Below the pieces are notes generated by a model, which saw nothing but the letters and a program-made list of their open reading frames with translations, made no database searches and was not told the DNA's origin. From Ghiorsea sp. (GTDB lineage Bacteria; Pseudomonadota; Zetaproteobacteria; Mariprofundales; Mariprofundaceae): a stretch of 64,000 nt of DNA. The stretch covers positions 1-64,000 of the forward strand of contig JAUZSH010000033.1 in assembly GCA_030949605.1 (NCBI GenBank). The letters are read 5' to 3'. This document shows positions 61,110 to 64,000 of the stretch, piece by piece. Position 1 is the first letter of the stretch; each line of letters starts with the position of its first letter. The position numbers were made by a program, and so were the translations under genes.

Positions 61110-61860
61110 ATTAAAATGTTTATTGTGGGATGTCGATGGCACACTCGCCGATACCGAAAAAGACGGACACCGCGTTGCTTTCAACATGGCATTCGAAGAA
61201 GCAGGCATGGACAGGCGTTGGAGCGATGAGACTTATGGCGAATTGCTGAAAGTCACTGGCGGCAAAGAGCGTATGCAATTTGATATTGAGCGCGGTGGTA
61301 TGCCTGAAATTCCTTATGAAAAGATTGCCGAGCTTCATGCACGCAAAACCATTCATTACCAAACATTGATTGCAGATGGTCTAATTCCATTGCGTGCAGG
61401 CGTACTTCGTTTGCTTGAAGACGCTTATGCAGCAGGCATTACGCTTGGTGTTTCAACCACCACCACACCATCAGCTTTAGATGCCTTGATTGAGCATTCC
61501 TTGGGTAAAGAATGGTTTGATAGGTTTGCTGTGCTTGCAGCAGGCGATATTGTACCTAACAAAAAACCAGCACCAGATATTTATGACTATGCGCTTAAGC
61601 AATTGGGCATTGCCCCTGAAAACACGGTAGCTTTGGAAGATTCGGGCAATGGTTGGCTATCAGCGCGTGATGCTGGCATCAAAACTGTGATAACGATTAA
61701 CGATTATACAGCCAACCAAGATTTTACAGGTGCTGATTTGGTGGTGTCTGAGTTTGGTGAAGCAGATAGGAATGCTATTGATGTGCTTATCAATAAACAT
61801 AAGCTTGATGATGTGCATCATGTCACCTTGGCGCACCTCAAAGCGATTTGTGAAGCGTAG
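61102..61860 (+). CDS. CbbY-like HAD phosphatase
   Basis: The 252-residue HAD hydrolase has motif I LLWDVDGTLADTEKDGHRVA (Asp10/Asp12), a helical cap, motif II VSTTTTPSALDALI, motif III Lys in PNKKPAPDIYDYAL and motif IV ALEDSGNGWLSARDAGIKT. The EKDGHRVAFN and cap GGKERM residues fit CbbY, which removes xylulose-1,5-bisphosphate, an inhibitor of RuBisCO. That hints at autotrophy, but no cbb genes are in the window and the family has other members. Confidence 0.87.
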   Translation: MAELKCLLWDVDGTLADTEKDGHRVAFNMAFEEAGMDRRWSDETYGELLKVTGGKERMQFDIERGGMPEIPYEKIAELHARKTIHYQTLIADGLIPLRAGVLRLLEDAYAAGITLGVSTTTTPSALDALIEHSLGKEWFDRFAVLAAGDIVPNKKPAPDIYDYALKQLGIAPENTVALEDSGNGWLSARDAGIKTVITINDYTANQDFTGADLVVSEFGEADRNAIDVLINKHKLDDVHHVTLAHLKAICEA

Positions 61861-61868
61861 TTGCATTT

Positions 61869-61920
61869 GCGCGACTGAAGTCGCACTTCCTTTGTATTTG
61901 GAAGTGAGGCTTTAGCCTCG
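61869..61920. repeat. REP pair
   Basis: Two short palindromes, GCGCGACTGAAGTCGCACTT (from 61869) and GGAAGTGAGGCTTTAGCCTC (from 61900), match the units at 55604-55669 in the opposite order. They start 9 bp after the CbbY-like stop and could stabilise or end its mRNA. Confidence 0.75.
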
Positions 61921-61938
61921 AGGGCATCAGAGGAATCA

Positions 61939-62077
61939 GGGTCAGGTCTTGTTTCGCGGATTTTAGCCGTTAGTTGAAAAGAGCTCGATATTTGTTTAAT
62001 GACAAACTCTAGTTTAGGATTGAGATAAGTAAGTTTATGGGTGGAGGGTGAGAAATGCGCGAAACAAGACCTGACCC
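61939..62077. repeat. 139-bp element with perfect 20-bp inverted repeats
   Basis: GGGTCAGGTCTTGTTTCGCG (61939-61958) and its exact inverse (62058-62077) bound 139 bp without an ORF. Similar GGTCAGGTCTTG ends are familiar to me around IS200-like REP-associated transposase genes, though none is here. The right end lies 50 bp upstream of the TatD start, so it may carry or disturb that promoter. Confidence 0.75.
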
Positions 62078-62127
62078 CCGAACTTCGCCCACACCTTCGC
62101 GGGAATGACAAGTTAAGGATGAACCCC

Positions 62128-62892
62128 ATGCAACTTTTTGATACCCATTGCCATATTGATTTCCCTCATTTTGATGAGGATAGAGATGCCGTGTTTGAAC
62201 GCATGGCTGAGGCTGGTGTATCAAGAATTGTGGCAGTAGCGGTGGAGCTTGAGCAAACGCCGCGTTTAATCCAGCTTGTAGAATCACGCGATAATGTTTG
62301 GTTTTCCGTGGGTGTTCACCCCAATCATGAAGTTGAGCAAGAGCCAAGCCTTGAACAACTGGTAGATTTATCCAAACATGAGCGATGTGTTGCCATCGGT
62401 GAGACAGGCATGGATTTCTTTAGAGATGCTTTGCCAGCCGATGTTCAAGACACACGTTTTCGCACCCACCTCCAAGCTGCACATATCGTGAATAAACCTG
62501 TGATTGTGCACATGCGCGAGGCAGATGAAGCCACCCTTGCGATTCTCAAAGATGAGGATGTGGCTGGTTGTGGTGGCATTATGCACTGTTTCTCGTCCAC
62601 TTGGGATGCAGCCAAACAAGCTTTAGACATGAATATGTCGATTTCATTTTCAGGCAATGTGACATTTAAAAACAGCCAAGCGTTAAGAGAAGTCGCAGCA
62701 AAAGTACCACTCGAATCCATACTCATTGAGACAGACTCACCTTATCTTGCCCCCATGCCCAAGCGCGGCAAACGCAATGAGCCAACCTATGTCAAACACG
62801 TGGCAGCATGTATTGCCGAAGTGCGCAATATATCCGTTGAAGCCTTGGTGGAAGCCACCACAGCTAATGCACTTAAACGGTTTCAGCTTTAA
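62128..62892 (+). CDS. TatD family metal-dependent hydrolase
   Basis: The 254-residue TIM-barrel hydrolase has DTHCHIDFPHFDED at the start (HxH metal site), AIGETGMDFFRDA (Glu), VIVHMREADEATL (His), GIMHCFSSTWDAA (His) and LIETDSPYLAPMPKRGKRNE (Asp). This is the TatD/YcfH pattern of 3'-5' exonuclease-type DNases. ATG at 62128 fits AAGG at nine bases; 62119 is too close to it. Confidence 0.94.
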   Translation: MQLFDTHCHIDFPHFDEDRDAVFERMAEAGVSRIVAVAVELEQTPRLIQLVESRDNVWFSVGVHPNHEVEQEPSLEQLVDLSKHERCVAIGETGMDFFRDALPADVQDTRFRTHLQAAHIVNKPVIVHMREADEATLAILKDEDVAGCGGIMHCFSSTWDAAKQALDMNMSISFSGNVTFKNSQALREVAAKVPLESILIETDSPYLAPMPKRGKRNEPTYVKHVAACIAEVRNISVEALVEATTANALKRFQL

Positions 62893-62901
62893 GTTTATTG
62901 T

Positions 62902-62924
62902 TAGCCACTGCTTCGCAGTGGCTA
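62902..62924 (+). other. Perfect hairpin after the TatD gene
   Basis: TAGCCACTGC / GCAGTGGCTA form a 10-bp stem with a 3-base loop, 9 bp after the stop. No U-run follows, so it is not a standard intrinsic terminator; it may protect the 3' end or act with another factor. Confidence 0.5.
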
Positions 62925-63067
62925 ATGCCGAGTTAAAAGTATCCCAGAAGACATTTCAAAAATCACTCGATTACACTGTATTCACCAATTATGATTTACC
63001 TCCTCTCTACAATATAAATCCATTAGGGATGATGTTTTGATCTAAATTCAATATTACATCATTACAG

Positions 63068-63339
63068 CTTACATTGAGCGGGTATGTTTTATCGTTTATT
63101 GGTTATTTTATCCTTATAAATCAATGAGATAAGGACATACATCACGATTCTGATTACCCTACGAATTTCAATCTACAACCAACTTAAGCAAAAAGTTGAA
63201 AATCGATACCGTAATTTTCATTAAATGGCTAAATGATTCGGTCATAAAAGGCTATTTTTATTCAATATGATGAGAACAAACATCATCCGACATCAATTTT
63301 AAATCATTTTTTTAAAAAGAGATACCCGCTCAATGTAAG
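63068..63339. mobile_element. M7 element (272 bp, 18-bp TIR, TSD TTACAG)
   Basis: CTTACATTGAGCGGGTAT (63068-63085) and its exact inverse (63322-63339) bound an AT-rich 272 bp with no ORF. TTACAG is duplicated at 63062-63067 and 63340-63345. It lies between the TatD gene and the last gene; the remaining bases 62925-63061 hold no feature I can support. Confidence 0.85.
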
Positions 63340-63423
63340 TTACAGGGGTTATTCCGTCTAAATGTTGATTTTATATCGTTATTGCTTTACTATTGTGCCA
63401 TTATATCAGTTAAGGATGCCGTT

Positions 63424-63780
63424 ATGAGTAGAAATATCAAAGTGTATACAAGTAAAATCACCAAAACCCTAAAAAATGTAGCAAGAGATAATGCTATTAG
63501 AGAAGGTAGTAGAGATGAAGGGTTTACTGTACAAATTACTAAAGATGACATTAAGAAAGGAACAGATAGAGAACGTATTAAAGAATCTGTTTTGTCAACA
63601 GTAGTTGATACCTTAAACTCTTCAGGTTTTGAAGTTGAAGAATCTGGAGGTGTTATTAATGTTTATGTTCCTCCTGTCCTTGGGAAAAAGGAGGTTTTTA
63701 CATTGAATGAGATAATTGAGAGAGAAAGTGTTGTTGATGAAATTAATACTTATGAAACAGATCGGCTAATAAACGAATGA
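63424..63780 (+). CDS. Hypothetical protein, 118 residues
   Basis: The protein starts MSRNIKVYTSKITKTLKNVA and is rich in Lys, Asp and Glu, with DDIKKGTDRERIKESVLSTV and a C-terminal acidic helix. It has no membrane segment and I recognise no domain. Codon use is more AT-rich than in neighbours, and mobile elements lie on both sides, so it may be an acquired gene. I start it at ATG 63424; a longer frame exists but has no better start. Confidence 0.5.
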   Translation: MSRNIKVYTSKITKTLKNVARDNAIREGSRDEGFTVQITKDDIKKGTDRERIKESVLSTVVDTLNSSGFEVEESGGVINVYVPPVLGKKEVFTLNEIIERESVVDEINTYETDRLINE

Positions 63781-63836
63781 TAATATTACTGCTTCAATAA
63801 AAAACGGTATTAAATGATCTTAAATTTAATTAGAGT

Positions 63837-63939
63837 AAAAGGGGACGCTTCCCTTTTACTGACCAATAATGATTTATAAATCATTATAAAACATATGTTT
63901 AGCATCCATTCACCTCATTAAAGGGTAGCGTCCCCTTTT
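63837..63939. repeat. 103-bp element with GGGGACGCTWCCC inverted ends
   Basis: AAAAGGGGACGCTTCCCTTT (63837-63856) and the near-exact inverse AAAGGGTAGCGTCCCCTTTT (63920-63939) differ at one position. The same core (GGGGCGCTACCCTTT) is the target into which M5 inserted at 16851. It follows the last gene by 56 bp. Confidence 0.75.
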
Positions 63940-63941
63940 TA

Positions 63942-64000
63942 GAGGCTCAAAACTAAAGCAATTTAACCATATAAAAAATGCGTGTTAATTTTTTGGTTTT
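63942..64000. repeat. Dispersed repeat matching the inverse of 3095-3153, runs off the window
   Basis: GAGGCTCAAAACTAAAGCAA and the following bases to GGTTTT match the inverse of 3095-3153 with a few differences. The window ends inside the repeat. Confidence 0.72.

Overview
The window is bacterial chromosome from an AT-rich (by eye, low-to-mid 40s % GC) Gram-negative proteobacterium. It combines genes typical of gammaproteobacteria (cmoA/cmoB, pdxB/pdxJ, orn, sixA, rluE-like, clpS, ychJ) with the folate-dependent trmFO, a two-subunit pyruvate carboxylase, a CbbY-type phosphatase (a hint of a Calvin cycle), NnrS and a Fur-controlled periplasmic redox operon. This mix would suit a marine Zetaproteobacterium-like iron oxidiser, but that is inference: no rRNA or iron-oxidation marker lies in the window. 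There is no prophage, CRISPR array or rRNA operon.

Layout. 0-7.4 kb (minus strand): RDD protein, trmFO, a TolB-like propeller, tRNA-Glu, then rpsP-rimM-trmD-pdxJ, cysE and cmoA. 7.4-10.2 kb: a mobile-element graveyard around ychJ, a small membrane protein and a thioredoxin. 10.2-15.8 kb (minus): transglutaminase/DUF58/MoxR trio, Nudix and HAD hydrolases. 15.9-29.3 kb: ftsY, then mazG/sixA (minus), then plus-strand map-TPR-pdxB-tsaE-arsC-like-hydrolase and carB-greA-DUF4149-PerM-like. 29.7-37.7 kb (minus): orn-rlmE, a wrecked IS200/IS605 element, an orphan hybrid histidine kinase, polA. 38.0-44.5 kb (plus): polysaccharide export operon. 44.8-56.4 kb (minus): frameshifted recJ and cmoB, a parvulin, pyruvate carboxylase, an AmgK-like kinase, a SPOR protein, argS, clpS and an rRNA pseudouridine synthase. 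56.7-59.3 kb (minus): Fur-regulated porin / flavinylated protein / PepSY protein, probably with a 38-residue membrane peptide. 59.4-63.8 kb (plus): nnrS, an unknown gene, cbbY-like, tatD-like, another unknown gene.

Two gene systems stand out. The export operon begins with an 852-residue lipoprotein that joins a seven-repeat FG-GAP propeller, an OmpA-like segment and a Wza/SLBB exporter. It is followed by a Wzc-type kinase, a tiny membrane protein and a Wzy/WaaL-like polymerase, with no glycosyltransferase. The porin/FMN-binding/PepSY operon has a 17/19 Fur box inside its promoter and looks like a flavin-based iron-uptake or ferric-reduction route.

The most striking property of the DNA is its load of short non-autonomous elements (called M1-M7 here). 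Many have terminal inverted repeats and exact target-site duplications: six 160-bp M1 copies flanked by TTAA or CTAG, two 161/162-bp M2 copies flanking the thioredoxin gene, M3 elements on or next to stop codons, a 277-bp M4 that splits tnpB, and single M5, M6 and M7 elements. They nest (M6 inside M1, M1 inside M2, M1 inside an M4 remnant), which gives a relative insertion order. No transposase that could move them is in the window. Two neighbouring genes (recJ, cmoB) each carry one extra base in a 7-nt A/T run; this could be decay, slippage control or sequencing error.
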